From: a virus
Direction: 5' to 3' (one strand)
IMG/VR virus record: IMGVR_UViG_3300036985_005357
Location: 1-45,903 of that record
Length of the DNA: 45,903 nucleotides
Shown in pieces: positions 24,942 to 34,033 of this stretch (the first letter of the stretch is position 1; each line of letters opens with the position of its first letter). Under the pieces are notes generated by a model, which did no database searches, had not been told where the DNA came from, and saw only the letters and a list, made by a program, of their open reading frames with translations. The position numbers were made by a program, and so were the translations under genes.

Positions 24942-26948
24942 TTAAATTACTGGGTAAATTACTGGGGCAGCTTCTGCAACTAACCCTAAAAATGTGTCAA
25001 CTCCTGTTGTCAATGGGGCATTTGTAAGTACCTTGGAAAAGCCAAGGACTGTTCCTGTACCTGCTCCACCTGCGGTAATTTGAGGATTAGTACCTACAGC
25101 ATGAATTCTTGAATCATACATATATACGGTACAATAACTTCCAGTAGTAAATACTTCTTCAGCATCAGCTACAACACCTGTATTTTCTATAAGAACATTT
25201 TGAAGATAAACTTTTTTACCTGCACCAAATGAACATTTACCCCCACTTACTTTTCCATTTCTTACTAACAATCTTGAGTCTGAACTTGAAGTACCTGCTA
25301 AAAAAGCTATAGGTACAGCATTGTTTTCTGTAGTTACATTACCGTTAATCTCAATGTTTCCATAGTAACTATTAAAATAAGCATATGCACAAGGTACATA
25401 CTTACCGAATATGTTTCCATTAATAGTCATTTTTCCTGTGGTTGAAGCTACTGTGGAATTAGTATGTGCAATAATTGCATTTAAATTACTACCTGAAGCA
25501 TCATTTACTTCATTTATTAAATTACCGTTTACAACTACTTTGAAATTAGCACCTATAAAAGATAAATTAAATTGTGTTTTTGCACCTGCTGTAAAAGTTG
25601 CACGGTATAAAGTAGGAACTGTTATTATTTGAGGACAATTAAATATAAGATCAACGTTGTTTGTTGCAGTTACTGAAATCCAAAAACCTAATACATACAC
25701 TTCACTTTCAAATTTTTCTCTAATAAATATTCTACTTTTAGCGTTATCATACATTCTAAATGGTTGAACATTACCAGCTGATCCTACTTGATATACTGAA
25801 TTTCCAATAATTGTAGTATCAGAATTATACCCAAAAGTTCCAAAGTGACTACAAAAAGCTTTATCAAATTCAAAATGTAATTTGATATCTGAAACTACAC
25901 TTAACATAGTATTAGCTGTATATCCTTCCCAACAAGCATATCCTGTAACTCTTACTATTTTACCTGTACTCACAAGATCTTTATGACCTGTTCCACTTGT
26001 AAAAATAACACCTGCTTCATAATGAATATATGCGTAATGTTCTAATCTGACTGTACCATTATAGATACCTTGACGAACATAAACTTGTACTGGATAAGCT
26101 CCACCAAGAGTTACAGCGGAGTAATTAGCTGCATAATCTATTGCAGCTTGAATAGTCTGCCAAGGTTTAGATGCATTTCCAATTTCTTCAGTTCCTACAC
26201 CTTGATAATTAGCTGGGTCAACGAAAACTACAAGACCCCACATAAGATCTCCACCCCCACCTGCCGAACCTGCCACCCAATCAGAAACCCCAGCTGAACT
26301 GTATCCTAATACTTGTCCTGTTGTTGGAGCTGCTAATGGTAATGAATAATTTTTAGTATTAACTGTGCCATCATTTTGTACTCTGAATAAGTTAGTAGTA
26401 CCTTTTACAACTCTATAAGGCTCGCCAGTAGAACTAGCTCCAACACCTACAACCATTCCGTGAGCATCTGTTGTTCCTGTATTGATTACATTTAGTTGCC
26501 AATCAGAATTACTAGCTCCATTTAGAAATACTGCTCCAGAACGTTCAATGGCACTTAACTTATTTCCTCCAGCATCAACAGTTGTACCTGCAAAATTAAA
26601 GGGTGTACTAGGAACAATTACAAGAGAAGATGATTGATATCCAGACCCATCAGAAGTCCAAAGACTGTTGTTTAAAGAGGATACATATAGTGTATCTCCA
26701 TCTAATTGTATATCAGGTGTAAAAGTGTTTCCAGGTGAGTTTGGATTTGCTAGATCAAATCTAACATTATTTGATGGAATATTAGCTACAGCACTCTGTA
26801 TATCATCCCTGACTTGATTGGATATTTCATCTACAGTAGTGTATTTAATAGGGATTGACTTTGACTTATTATATATAGGTATTCTCTCTTCACCCGTCAA
26901 AGTTTCTTTAGGTTTGAGGTTATTAGGATTTATAAAGTTTTCAGACAT
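24942..26948 (-). CDS. Tailspike/fibre with beta-helix, 668 aa
   Basis: First gene of the fibre block. The N-terminus (residues 1-60, TGEERIPIYNKSKSIPIKYT) is a common baseplate-attachment style in Bacteroidetes phages. Residues 60-230 are fibre repeats, ending with GQVLGYSSAGVSDWVAG. Residues about 240-600 look like a right-handed beta helix: the entry ASKPWQTIQAAIDYAA, then many short strands with Asn/Gly turns (GKMTINGNIFGKYVP, GNIEINGNVTTEN). Such helices bind or cut surface glycans; no catalytic residues can be assigned. A terminator precedes the gene, and no good promoter is visible in the gap. Confidence 0.78.
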   Translation of the reverse strand: MSENFINPNNLKPKETLTGEERIPIYNKSKSIPIKYTTVDEISNQVRDDIQSAVANIPSNNVRFDLANPNSPGNTFTPDIQLDGDTLYVSSLNNSLWTSDGSGYQSSSLVIVPSTPFNFAGTTVDAGGNKLSAIERSGAVFLNGASNSDWQLNVINTGTTDAHGMVVGVGASSTGEPYRVVKGTTNLFRVQNDGTVNTKNYSLPLAAPTTGQVLGYSSAGVSDWVAGSAGGGGDLMWGLVVFVDPANYQGVGTEEIGNASKPWQTIQAAIDYAANYSAVTLGGAYPVQVYVRQGIYNGTVRLEHYAYIHYEAGVIFTSGTGHKDLVSTGKIVRVTGYACWEGYTANTMLSVVSDIKLHFEFDKAFCSHFGTFGYNSDTTIIGNSVYQVGSAGNVQPFRMYDNAKSRIFIREKFESEVYVLGFWISVTATNNVDLIFNCPQIITVPTLYRATFTAGAKTQFNLSFIGANFKVVVNGNLINEVNDASGSNLNAIIAHTNSTVASTTGKMTINGNIFGKYVPCAYAYFNSYYGNIEINGNVTTENNAVPIAFLAGTSSSDSRLLVRNGKVSGGKCSFGAGKKVYLQNVLIENTGVVADAEEVFTTGSYCTVYMYDSRIHAVGTNPQITAGGAGTGTVLGFSKVLTNAPLTTGVDTFLGLVAEAAPVIYPVI

Positions 26949-26968
26949 GTTTATTAATTATTAAATTT

Positions 26969-26998
26969 AAAAAAGGGGAGGCTAATTACAACCTCCCC
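26969..26998 (-). terminator. Strong Rho-independent terminator
   Basis: On the minus strand GGGGAGG ... CCTCCCC forms a perfect 7-bp stem with a 10-base loop, followed by TTTTTTAAATTT. It lies 24 bases past the stop of the 754-residue gene. Confidence 0.9.
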
Positions 26999-27021
26999 AT
27001 AAGTATTAAATTATTTTTGTA

Positions 27022-29286
27022 TTAGATTCCGAAAGCTTGTACTGTTGCTACACCTGCGTTAGCAGCTAAGTTGTTAAGTAAATCTTCAACTGCATTATGC
27101 TTACCTACTTCAACGAAGAAGTTGTAATTAATGTCGTTGTTAATACGTCCTGCGAATCCTTGTGTATGGTTGAAACTAGACACTTTCAATTTGTACTGGA
27201 TGTACTGTGTCATGCTATCTTGCATATTAGAAGTCTCTCCTCTCAAAAGTCTACCTAAGTAATCTTTATCATTAGAGATGTTTCTGAAATATCCTTTACC
27301 TTCCATTTCAAGGTCACGTAAGTTTCCAGCTAAATGTGTTCTGTGTTGTTGTCTAGATAAGTACTTTCCTTGGAAACCTCCTTCAGGAATCATTCCGATA
27401 CCCTCACGAATTTCTTCTGGGAATCCTGCTGATACTTGAATTTGAGTTGAAGTCTCTGTAAATCCTACTACATCTCTTAATGCTTCATCACCATCTAAAA
27501 CAAATACTCTAGATTTAAATCTAATACCACATTTACAGTTTCCACTAGAAACTATTGTTGAATCATTTGAAATAGCTACCCAATCCAATTGTTCAAAAGC
27601 TTCTGGAGCTACTGTGATGTACGCATCTTTGTAGATATCGTCACACTCATCACCAATTAAGTTAGAAATAACTGAAGTGATATATTTGTGTTGACAACCA
27701 GCTGTTACAGGAGTTAAAGCTCCTAATGTACCTGCTAAATCTCCTGTTGCATTCACTGCAGCTGTAACTGTAGGGAAAGCTCCTGAAACGTTAGCGAAAG
27801 TGATTACACCTGATGCTGCTGTTACAACCAATCCTTTATTAAGTAATAATGCTGCTGCATGTGTTGTAACAAAGTTAGCTGCAGTTTGTGTTAAACTTGT
27901 AGCAAAAGTTACTAAGTATGCTGTACCAGCCACTGTGATGTTTGCAGTACCTGAAGTACCTGTCAAAGTCACGGCTCTTGTTTGAGCTAAAGCGATTGTT
28001 AAGTTTGAGTAAGAAGCTTGTAATTCAACCAAACGGTCATTTCCACAAGAATCATCTGGTACCCATAACTCATACCCTTCACTTACAGCGTTAACTGAAT
28101 CACCAATAACCCAAGCAGTATCAGTTGTTGTAGAGTTAGTACAGATATCTGAAACTTTACCTACTAATTGAACTGTGAATGTATTACTAGGAACAGCACC
28201 ACCTAACAGAGTTGTAATAGCTGCATCTGTAATTTTAGCTGTGAAAACTGCTGTATAGAAACCTACACCTGCACTATTTCCAGATTTAACCACTGTACCT
28301 GTAGCATATGTTGCCATTGCTGTGATCAATGCTGATTTATCAACACCATCATCTTCAATAGTGAAAGCATAAACATAACCACCTGATACAGCTGTGTATC
28401 CTGCTGGACATGTATCACAACCTTTTATGATTGAAGCAATACTAGATGAGAAATCTGCAGGAGCTCCTGAAGTTGTAGGAAGCAATAATTGATAAACTGA
28501 AGTTGAACCATTACGGCTAATTCTTTTTACAGCAGTATTGTATTGTGCTCCAACGATAGCTTTTGCTGAATCATCTCCTGTATCACAGATAGATAATGTA
28601 TAAAAGTCATATTGAATCAACGCTGCTGTTAAATCTGTATCACACTCAGTAACTGCTGTGATGTCGATGAAATCTGCAACAGTTTTTCCACCTGTTAATT
28701 GTTTTCTACGTAATCTCTCTACTGCTTCTACAACGATTAATTTGCAATCTACTGCGTCACAGTTTGTACATCCTGGGTCAGTACAGTTATCAAAAGGATC
28801 ACATGCTGGAATTTCAATATTCACACCAACTTGTTCCCATCCGTCACGTCCACCTCTAAAGTCGATAGCTCCACCTCTCAAAGAAAGAGAAATACGGAAG
28901 TAAGAATCACCTGTATTAAATGAAAACTCTGAACCTGGAGTTCCGTCATAACCAATAACTACTTCATCAACGATGTGTTCAGTAATTTTTGGAGCAGAAA
29001 CAGATAACTCAACAACTTCATTCAAAGAGAAAGGTACTGTAGAGTAACTTTTATCTGAGTAAGAGCGTCCTGGAGTTTTTCCTTCAATTCCCAATCTTAA
29101 TGTGAAGTCTTTTTTATCTTTTGCTTTTCCAGCAAATGTAGACAACACTTTCAATCCGTCTACTGTAGCAGACGCTTGATCAATAGCAGCCAATTGACCT
29201 TTTACAAGGTTAAGTGATCCACCAGTTGTTTTAACAGCTCCATCAATTAAGAAGAAATTTCTGTCAAACGCTTTGTTTAATCCCAT
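27022..29286 (-). CDS. Large virion structural protein, 754 aa
   Basis: A major-looking structural gene between connector-like genes and a strong terminator. The N-terminus GLNKAFDRNFFLIDGAVKTT and the C-terminal third (EIREGIGMIPEGGFQGKYLS, KGYFRNISNDKDYLGRLLRG) look like one conserved fold, with strand-rich segments and Cys-rich insertions (CDPFDNCTDPGCTNC, residues about 160-175) between them. Residues about 438-535 hold the mobile module TANITVAGTAYLVTFATSL ... TGDLAGT, shared with the muzzle-like protein. It could be a capsid-auxiliary or tail protein; no family is assigned. The AAAAAACATG leader suggests high expression. Confidence 0.75.
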   Translation of the reverse strand: MGLNKAFDRNFFLIDGAVKTTGGSLNLVKGQLAAIDQASATVDGLKVLSTFAGKAKDKKDFTLRLGIEGKTPGRSYSDKSYSTVPFSLNEVVELSVSAPKITEHIVDEVVIGYDGTPGSEFSFNTGDSYFRISLSLRGGAIDFRGGRDGWEQVGVNIEIPACDPFDNCTDPGCTNCDAVDCKLIVVEAVERLRRKQLTGGKTVADFIDITAVTECDTDLTAALIQYDFYTLSICDTGDDSAKAIVGAQYNTAVKRISRNGSTSVYQLLLPTTSGAPADFSSSIASIIKGCDTCPAGYTAVSGGYVYAFTIEDDGVDKSALITAMATYATGTVVKSGNSAGVGFYTAVFTAKITDAAITTLLGGAVPSNTFTVQLVGKVSDICTNSTTTDTAWVIGDSVNAVSEGYELWVPDDSCGNDRLVELQASYSNLTIALAQTRAVTLTGTSGTANITVAGTAYLVTFATSLTQTAANFVTTHAAALLLNKGLVVTAASGVITFANVSGAFPTVTAAVNATGDLAGTLGALTPVTAGCQHKYITSVISNLIGDECDDIYKDAYITVAPEAFEQLDWVAISNDSTIVSSGNCKCGIRFKSRVFVLDGDEALRDVVGFTETSTQIQVSAGFPEEIREGIGMIPEGGFQGKYLSRQQHRTHLAGNLRDLEMEGKGYFRNISNDKDYLGRLLRGETSNMQDSMTQYIQYKLKVSSFNHTQGFAGRINNDINYNFFVEVGKHNAVEDLLNNLAANAGVATVQAFGI

Positions 29287-29315
29287 GTTTTTTAAAAATT
29301 AAATTGTTATTTTTG

Positions 29316-29987
29316 TTAAATTTCGGAGAATAATTTGTCTTTATGCATTTGATATGCTTGAGCGTCTCCATTTGTTGCTGAGAATTGTTTAGCCATTGCT
29401 GTTAGAATTTTGTGAACTACTTTGTCATCAAATTCTGGGTCTATATCTACTGTTGAAGTAGAACCATCGGATCTTATATATCCTGCAATGTCAACTTGTT
29501 TGGGGTATCTATAGTAAGATAGATTTACTTTTTCAATTTCAAAGTCTGATTTGTAAACTCCGACTTTATTGGAGGTTGTTAGGTAGAATGTTTCTCTATC
29601 TTCAAATGATGGCTTGTTACTATCATCATCTAAGAGTTCTTCTAAATCTTCTCCTTTTACTTCAAAGGCCAACACCTTTTGATTTGAACATTTACCCTTC
29701 TTAGCAAATACATGTAAGTTAGAAAGCTCAAAATAGTTGGTAGGTAAATTGAATAGTGTGTGAGTGTCTTTTACAACATCTTGTGTAAGTGGGGCTTCTA
29801 AGATAAGGAGAGGAGATATAGTTCGGATTACATCCTCGTTTCTCTTCTCCAATATCCATGAAGTGTATTCTATTAATGCTTTATTAAAAAATAAAATGAA
29901 TCTAGGTTTGTCTACATTTAAGTTGTTATTTGTTAAATTCTTGTTTACAAGATCTATAAAACTTATGTAGGCATCTTTAATCTTCAT
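29316..29987 (-). CDS. Connector/adaptor-like protein, 223 aa
   Basis: A helical N-terminus (YISFIDLVNKNLTNNNLNV, FILFFNKALIEYTSWILEK), a long middle with alternating strands (LPTNYFELSNLHVFAKKGKC) and a C-terminal helix (FDDKVVHKILTAMAKQFSA) follow the plan of head-tail adaptor proteins of podoviruses (P22 gp4-like) annotated in crAss-like phages. The gene overlaps its upstream neighbour by 11 bases. A place at the portal neck is likely by position; the sequence alone does not prove it. Confidence 0.65.
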   Translation of the reverse strand: MKIKDAYISFIDLVNKNLTNNNLNVDKPRFILFFNKALIEYTSWILEKRNEDVIRTISPLLILEAPLTQDVVKDTHTLFNLPTNYFELSNLHVFAKKGKCSNQKVLAFEVKGEDLEELLDDDSNKPSFEDRETFYLTTSNKVGVYKSDFEIEKVNLSYYRYPKQVDIAGYIRSDGSTSTVDIDPEFDDKVVHKILTAMAKQFSATNGDAQAYQMHKDKLFSEI

Positions 29988-30939
29988 CTTCTAACGAAAG
30001 TAATTCTTTTTTAATGTGTACTAATTTTTGTAACTTTGCAACATTATCTGCTGCTGATTTTAAGTCTGCACCTATCTCTGTTCCATCATAGAAGAACAAT
30101 CCGTTAGTTCTTGAAACTTTTCCACCTTTAACACTTAATTCCTTAAGAGTTCTATAGATAAAGATTTTGTGCAATCCTTGCTCCTCATTTGTTTCTTCTA
30201 CTAAGTCATTGAAGAATTTAACTCTATCTTCGTTGTTAGTTGCTAAGTGGTCATTGAACATACCAATTAAAACTGCATCCTCAACAGTACTTTGAAAATT
30301 CAACCCTGCAAATTTTAAAATTGCAAAAAGTCTATTTTTATCTGCTGATAGCATTGAAGTAAAAGATCCAATTGCTCTAAACTTATCTAAAGCTTTCTCA
30401 TCTTTTATTTTTAAGTCTTTATTGATGTCAACTACTACATAAGAAGAGTCTTCAAACTTAGAGTTACCTATTTCACTTTTTGGAGTGATTTGGTGTGCTA
30501 GTAATCCAAAGTATAACTCAACAGCTGAAAGTGGATCTGCTGTGTTAAAAGTTTTACCTGAGAAAACGTTGAAACTTAAATCTGCAAAGAACTTGTCATT
30601 ACCTTCATCAAATGCGTCTGCTATTCCTGATGCCTTCTTGTAAGGAGTCACTAAGTTTTTCTTTAGTGCCATAACTACAGGTTTAATTTCTTCAGCTGGC
30701 ATATCTTTGTAGCAAGGAGAATACTCGAAAAATCCTGTATCCCATATCCCTGTTCTTCCGTTGTCTCTACTTTTAAAGTTTACTTGGAAAGAATCTCCTA
30801 CACCTCTTGAAGGTAATTTTGATACTCCTTTTACAATGTACCCTGTTGGGGCATCCATATCAGGCTTATCCTTGATAACGTATACTGAATCTCTGTAAAC
30901 AGAAAATCCTTCTACGGTAAATAATTTCTCTTTTGCCAT
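29977..30939 (-). CDS. Virion-associated protein, 320 aa
   Basis: First gene after the capsid unit, with its own promoter. The N-terminal 90 residues are strand-rich (FTVEGFSVYRDSVYVIKDKP, FQVNFKSRDNG), then mostly helical (95-320), with a charged coiled-coil end (DNVAKLQKLVHIKKELLSLE). No family was recognised. Genes in this place of crAss-like genomes code for neck or minor capsid proteins. It begins 15 bases after a promoter -7 box. Confidence 0.7.
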   Translation of the reverse strand: MAKEKLFTVEGFSVYRDSVYVIKDKPDMDAPTGYIVKGVSKLPSRGVGDSFQVNFKSRDNGRTGIWDTGFFEYSPCYKDMPAEEIKPVVMALKKNLVTPYKKASGIADAFDEGNDKFFADLSFNVFSGKTFNTADPLSAVELYFGLLAHQITPKSEIGNSKFEDSSYVVVDINKDLKIKDEKALDKFRAIGSFTSMLSADKNRLFAILKFAGLNFQSTVEDAVLIGMFNDHLATNNEDRVKFFNDLVEETNEEQGLHKIFIYRTLKELSVKGGKVSRTNGLFFYDGTEIGADLKSAADNVAKLQKLVHIKKELLSLEDED

Positions 30940-30954
30940 TGGTTTGTTTTTCTA

Positions 30955-30986
30955 CAAAATTATGTAAAAGCCCGTCCCTAAACAAA
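30955..30986 (-). promoter_or_regulatory. Bacteroidetes-type promoter
   Basis: The minus strand reads TTTG, 20 bases, TAATTTTG, ending 16 bases before the ATG at 30939. It starts the connector/754-residue unit after the capsid terminator. Confidence 0.72.
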
Positions 30987-31009
30987 AAAATAAGATTTTT
31001 CACAATATA

Positions 31010-31036
31010 ATAGGGAGAGGTTTTAATTCTCCCTAT
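31010..31036 (-). terminator. Hairpin after the major capsid gene
   Basis: ATAGGGAGA and TCTCCCTAT form a 9-bp stem with a 9-base loop. On the minus strand it is followed by TATATTG and, a little later, TATTTTTTTG, so it could end or protect the abundant capsid mRNA. Confidence 0.65.
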
Positions 31037-31047
31037 TTAATGTTTAT

Positions 31048-32742
31048 TTAAACTCTACCTTTCTCTTGTAACTCGATTGTTACATATCTTGTAGTGTCTA
31101 ATACCAAAGCAGAAGACTGAGAAGTTGCCCAGAATGTTCTACCCATTTGTTTGATTGATGATGCAACATCTTCAAATTGTTCTCTGTTAGCAGTACGTCC
31201 TTGCTCATAACCATAAGTTACGTGAGGCTGACCTTCAGGTTTAACATAATAGATGTTTGCTGTTTGTGAACCACCTTCAATTAAAGATGCATTTTTAACT
31301 TTACCTCCTACATTAGAGTACTCAGGATTTGTTACATCATAAATAACTAAAGAGTTAGAAGTGTGTGCAAAGTTCTCACCATAATATCCACCAGAGAATC
31401 TGTCAGAAGTAGGCAAGTAATCCAATGAAGGATCGTGCTCTACGTGAACTTCACCAACACCTGGGAACATTACAGAAGTGATAGCAACAACACCCATTGC
31501 AAGGTTGTCCATTGATCCTGTAAATAATTTACCTGGTAATTGCGTATCAGATCCTAACATTGCTGCAGGTAAACCGTTCAATTGCATGAATGCATGCTCA
31601 CGGAATAATTGTAGAACATTTTGGTGTGCTAAGAATCCTGCTTTAAATTTAACTGAACGCTGTCCAACTGGGATATCAGAATTTTGGAAAATGTAAGATA
31701 CAGCTTCGTAGATGTGGTTCAATGTAATACCTCCTTGACGAGAATACTTAATCAATTTACCTCTACGCATTTGATGCCAAACACCTTCATTAACTCTTTT
31801 AAGACCATTAGATGTAGCAACTGTAGCAGCTTTAGCAAACAAAAGTTCGTTTGTCTCCATCATAGATAATTCCATTAAAGCTAAATACTCTAAAGTAGAA
31901 CCAATCATTTGAGGTTTCAATGAACCACTTGCGTCTTTACGTGCATAGAACATCATGTTCTTACCACCCATAGCGTCAATTTGTGCATTAATCTTGTCAG
32001 CTTTATCACTAGAGAATTTTGTCAAACCAGCAGATTTCATACGAGCAGCTTTTGCAGTTACAAAAGTCTCGATACCTCTTGGGTCAGACAATAAGAATTC
32101 ATTAGTAATTGTTCCTGAAGGATCTTTAATTAAAGTTAAACCACTGAATCCTGAATCAAATTCTGCTAACTTGTTAGAAAGTTTAATCCACTCAATACCA
32201 GCTTTAAGTTTTTCTTTAGGGAACCATTTTTTCTTGTCGTTAGTTTGTAACGTAACGTAGTGTAAATAGTTTTCTCCAACTTGTTCAACTTCGTGCTCAG
32301 AAGAAACCATAACTTGTTGACCGTATAAAGGATCGTAAGCTAAGATATCACCTTTTGTGAACTCTTGGTTTAAAACAATAGAAAAGATTCCACCGTCAAT
32401 ACCAGGGAAGTCATGGTTAGCTGAAGTATCTTCTGCAGTATAACATTTAACTTCTGTACGGTCTACAGCTAAATCATAAGTTACTGATTGACCTTCTGCT
32501 ACTTCTAAAACTGCTGAATTAGAAAACAAGTCTTTCAAGAAAGGCATTGATTTCTTATGAGAAGTTGCAAAAAGGTTAATTAAACCTAAGTGTTTTCTGT
32601 GAGAGTCTTTGTCATCCATAAGGTATGTAGAGACTTTTGCAGAATCCATCCAACCCATAGACTTCAATTCCTTCACATTTGTAAATCCAACAACGTAATC
32701 GCCATTGATGGACTCGTGTAAATCAAATCTGTTTTGAGACAT
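31048..32742 (-). CDS. Major capsid protein
   Basis: A 564-residue protein placed after portal and scaffold-like genes, as in crAss-like phages, whose capsid protein has the HK97 fold. Recognisable are an N-terminal arm, the strand-rich stretch VAEGQSVTYDLAVDRTEVKC, long helical central parts (QIDAMGGKNMMFYARKDASG, MMETNELLFAKAATVATSNG) and C-terminal VTIELQEKGRV. Codon use and the A-rich leader (ATACAAAAAACATG) fit a highly expressed gene. The hairpin after its stop separates it from the next unit. The assignment rests on order, size and overall similarity, without a search. Confidence 0.85.
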   Translation of the reverse strand: MSQNRFDLHESINGDYVVGFTNVKELKSMGWMDSAKVSTYLMDDKDSHRKHLGLINLFATSHKKSMPFLKDLFSNSAVLEVAEGQSVTYDLAVDRTEVKCYTAEDTSANHDFPGIDGGIFSIVLNQEFTKGDILAYDPLYGQQVMVSSEHEVEQVGENYLHYVTLQTNDKKKWFPKEKLKAGIEWIKLSNKLAEFDSGFSGLTLIKDPSGTITNEFLLSDPRGIETFVTAKAARMKSAGLTKFSSDKADKINAQIDAMGGKNMMFYARKDASGSLKPQMIGSTLEYLALMELSMMETNELLFAKAATVATSNGLKRVNEGVWHQMRRGKLIKYSRQGGITLNHIYEAVSYIFQNSDIPVGQRSVKFKAGFLAHQNVLQLFREHAFMQLNGLPAAMLGSDTQLPGKLFTGSMDNLAMGVVAITSVMFPGVGEVHVEHDPSLDYLPTSDRFSGGYYGENFAHTSNSLVIYDVTNPEYSNVGGKVKNASLIEGGSQTANIYYVKPEGQPHVTYGYEQGRTANREQFEDVASSIKQMGRTFWATSQSSALVLDTTRYVTIELQEKGRV

Positions 32743-32767
32743 GTTTTTTGTATTTTATTTTTATTTG

Positions 32768-33946
32768 TTACTTATTTAAAAGGTCAGCCATGTTGACTGA
32801 TCTGTCTGATGCAATACTTTTCTTAGGTTCAACTATCTGAGTTGATCTTGGAATAATTTTTATCTTTCTTGCTGTATCTAATTGCTTTTCTGTTACAGCT
32901 TTCTTTGTCACTTGCTTAATGAACTCATCTTCATCTGATAAAAACAAAGCTATTCTTGCTGCTTTCTCAGGATCCATTCTGTATTCATTATATCTATTAT
33001 CTAACTCGAACTTACCTTCCTCATTCTGTTTGGTGGCAATATCCATTAATTTAGACTTAGTCTTGTCATTTAACTCGAACTGATTTAAACTAGTTCGTAA
33101 GTTAGTTTTGTATTCTTTGAAACGAGCATCTCTTTCTTTAACACCAAGTTCAGCTTTTAATACTTCTGCAGCAACTGTTGCATCTATACCTGCTCTTAAA
33201 ATGTCATTTGATTTTAAAGCTTCCTCTTCTAAGATTCCCTCAGACTCATATGCTCTAATTAATCTATTGATGTCTACATCTTCTTGACCAGCTGCTTTAT
33301 ATCTAAGATAGATAACTTCTTTTTGGTCTTCTAAAACATTTAAATCTAATCCTTCCAAAGGATCAACATAACTTTGCTTTACTTTTAAAAGCTCTGTTAA
33401 ATTTCCTCCGTTCTTTTCAATGTCAATTAAACTCTTAGTAAACTCTGAAACACCTTCTGTAGAGATTTTATTCTTACTAGCAGTTTCTTTAATTTCTTCT
33501 AGTTTAGAATCCATAATTGCTAAGAATGTTTCCTCATCCATATCAATGTCCTCAATAGACATTTCCACTTCTTCGCCATCTACTTCTGTAACAATGTTAC
33601 CTAAAGTTTCTCCCCACATCTTTCTCAATGTGTCTTTGTAAACTGTAGAAGTAGAAGATTCAACTGTAGGAGTAATTATAGGCTCATCAACTAATGGGTC
33701 AACAATTACATCTAATACAGGTGGAACACTTATTGAAGGATCAACTAGTGCATCAATTACCACTGCTGGTTCACTTCCTGGGATAATAATATCATCCTCT
33801 TTCAACTTTAATCCTGGTAGAACGTCATCTACAGGTTTTAACTGTGACGCTAATGCGTCTTCCGCAGAAAGAATATCATCTTTCAACATTGGGGCGTTCA
33901 TTAAACTTTCTAATGTGACAACGCCTGTTGTACTGTTATTTTGCAT
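32768..33946 (-). CDS. Scaffold-like protein upstream of the capsid gene
   Basis: A 392-residue protein: a very acidic, Pro/Val-rich N-terminal third (DDIIIPGSEPAVVIDALVDP), a Glu/Asp-rich middle and a long helical C-terminal half with coiled-coil character (KELGV-type charged helices), ending in a basic tail. This composition and its place between portal and capsid genes suit a scaffolding protein. The promoter -7 box ends two bases before the ATG at 33946, so that ATG could only be used as a leaderless start; Met16 (ATG at 33901) gives a leader of about 40 bases and is a real alternative. Confidence 0.72.
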   Translation of the reverse strand: MQNNSTTGVVTLESLMNAPMLKDDILSAEDALASQLKPVDDVLPGLKLKEDDIIIPGSEPAVVIDALVDPSISVPPVLDVIVDPLVDEPIITPTVESSTSTVYKDTLRKMWGETLGNIVTEVDGEEVEMSIEDIDMDEETFLAIMDSKLEEIKETASKNKISTEGVSEFTKSLIDIEKNGGNLTELLKVKQSYVDPLEGLDLNVLEDQKEVIYLRYKAAGQEDVDINRLIRAYESEGILEEEALKSNDILRAGIDATVAAEVLKAELGVKERDARFKEYKTNLRTSLNQFELNDKTKSKLMDIATKQNEEGKFELDNRYNEYRMDPEKAARIALFLSDEDEFIKQVTKKAVTEKQLDTARKIKIIPRSTQIVEPKKSIASDRSVNMADLLNK

Positions 33947-33947
33947 A

Positions 33948-33979
33948 CAAATCTATAATTGGTTTTTTGTTTTTACAAA
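33948..33979 (-). promoter_or_regulatory. Bacteroidetes-type promoter of the capsid unit
   Basis: The minus strand reads TTTG, 20 bases, TAGATTTG, directly before the annotated ATG at 33946. It is expected to drive the scaffold-like and capsid genes. Confidence 0.75.
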
Positions 33980-34033
33980 TTGATTGTGAAAGTGGTGTAC
34001 TGAATTTCAAATTATTATAAAATATGTAATATT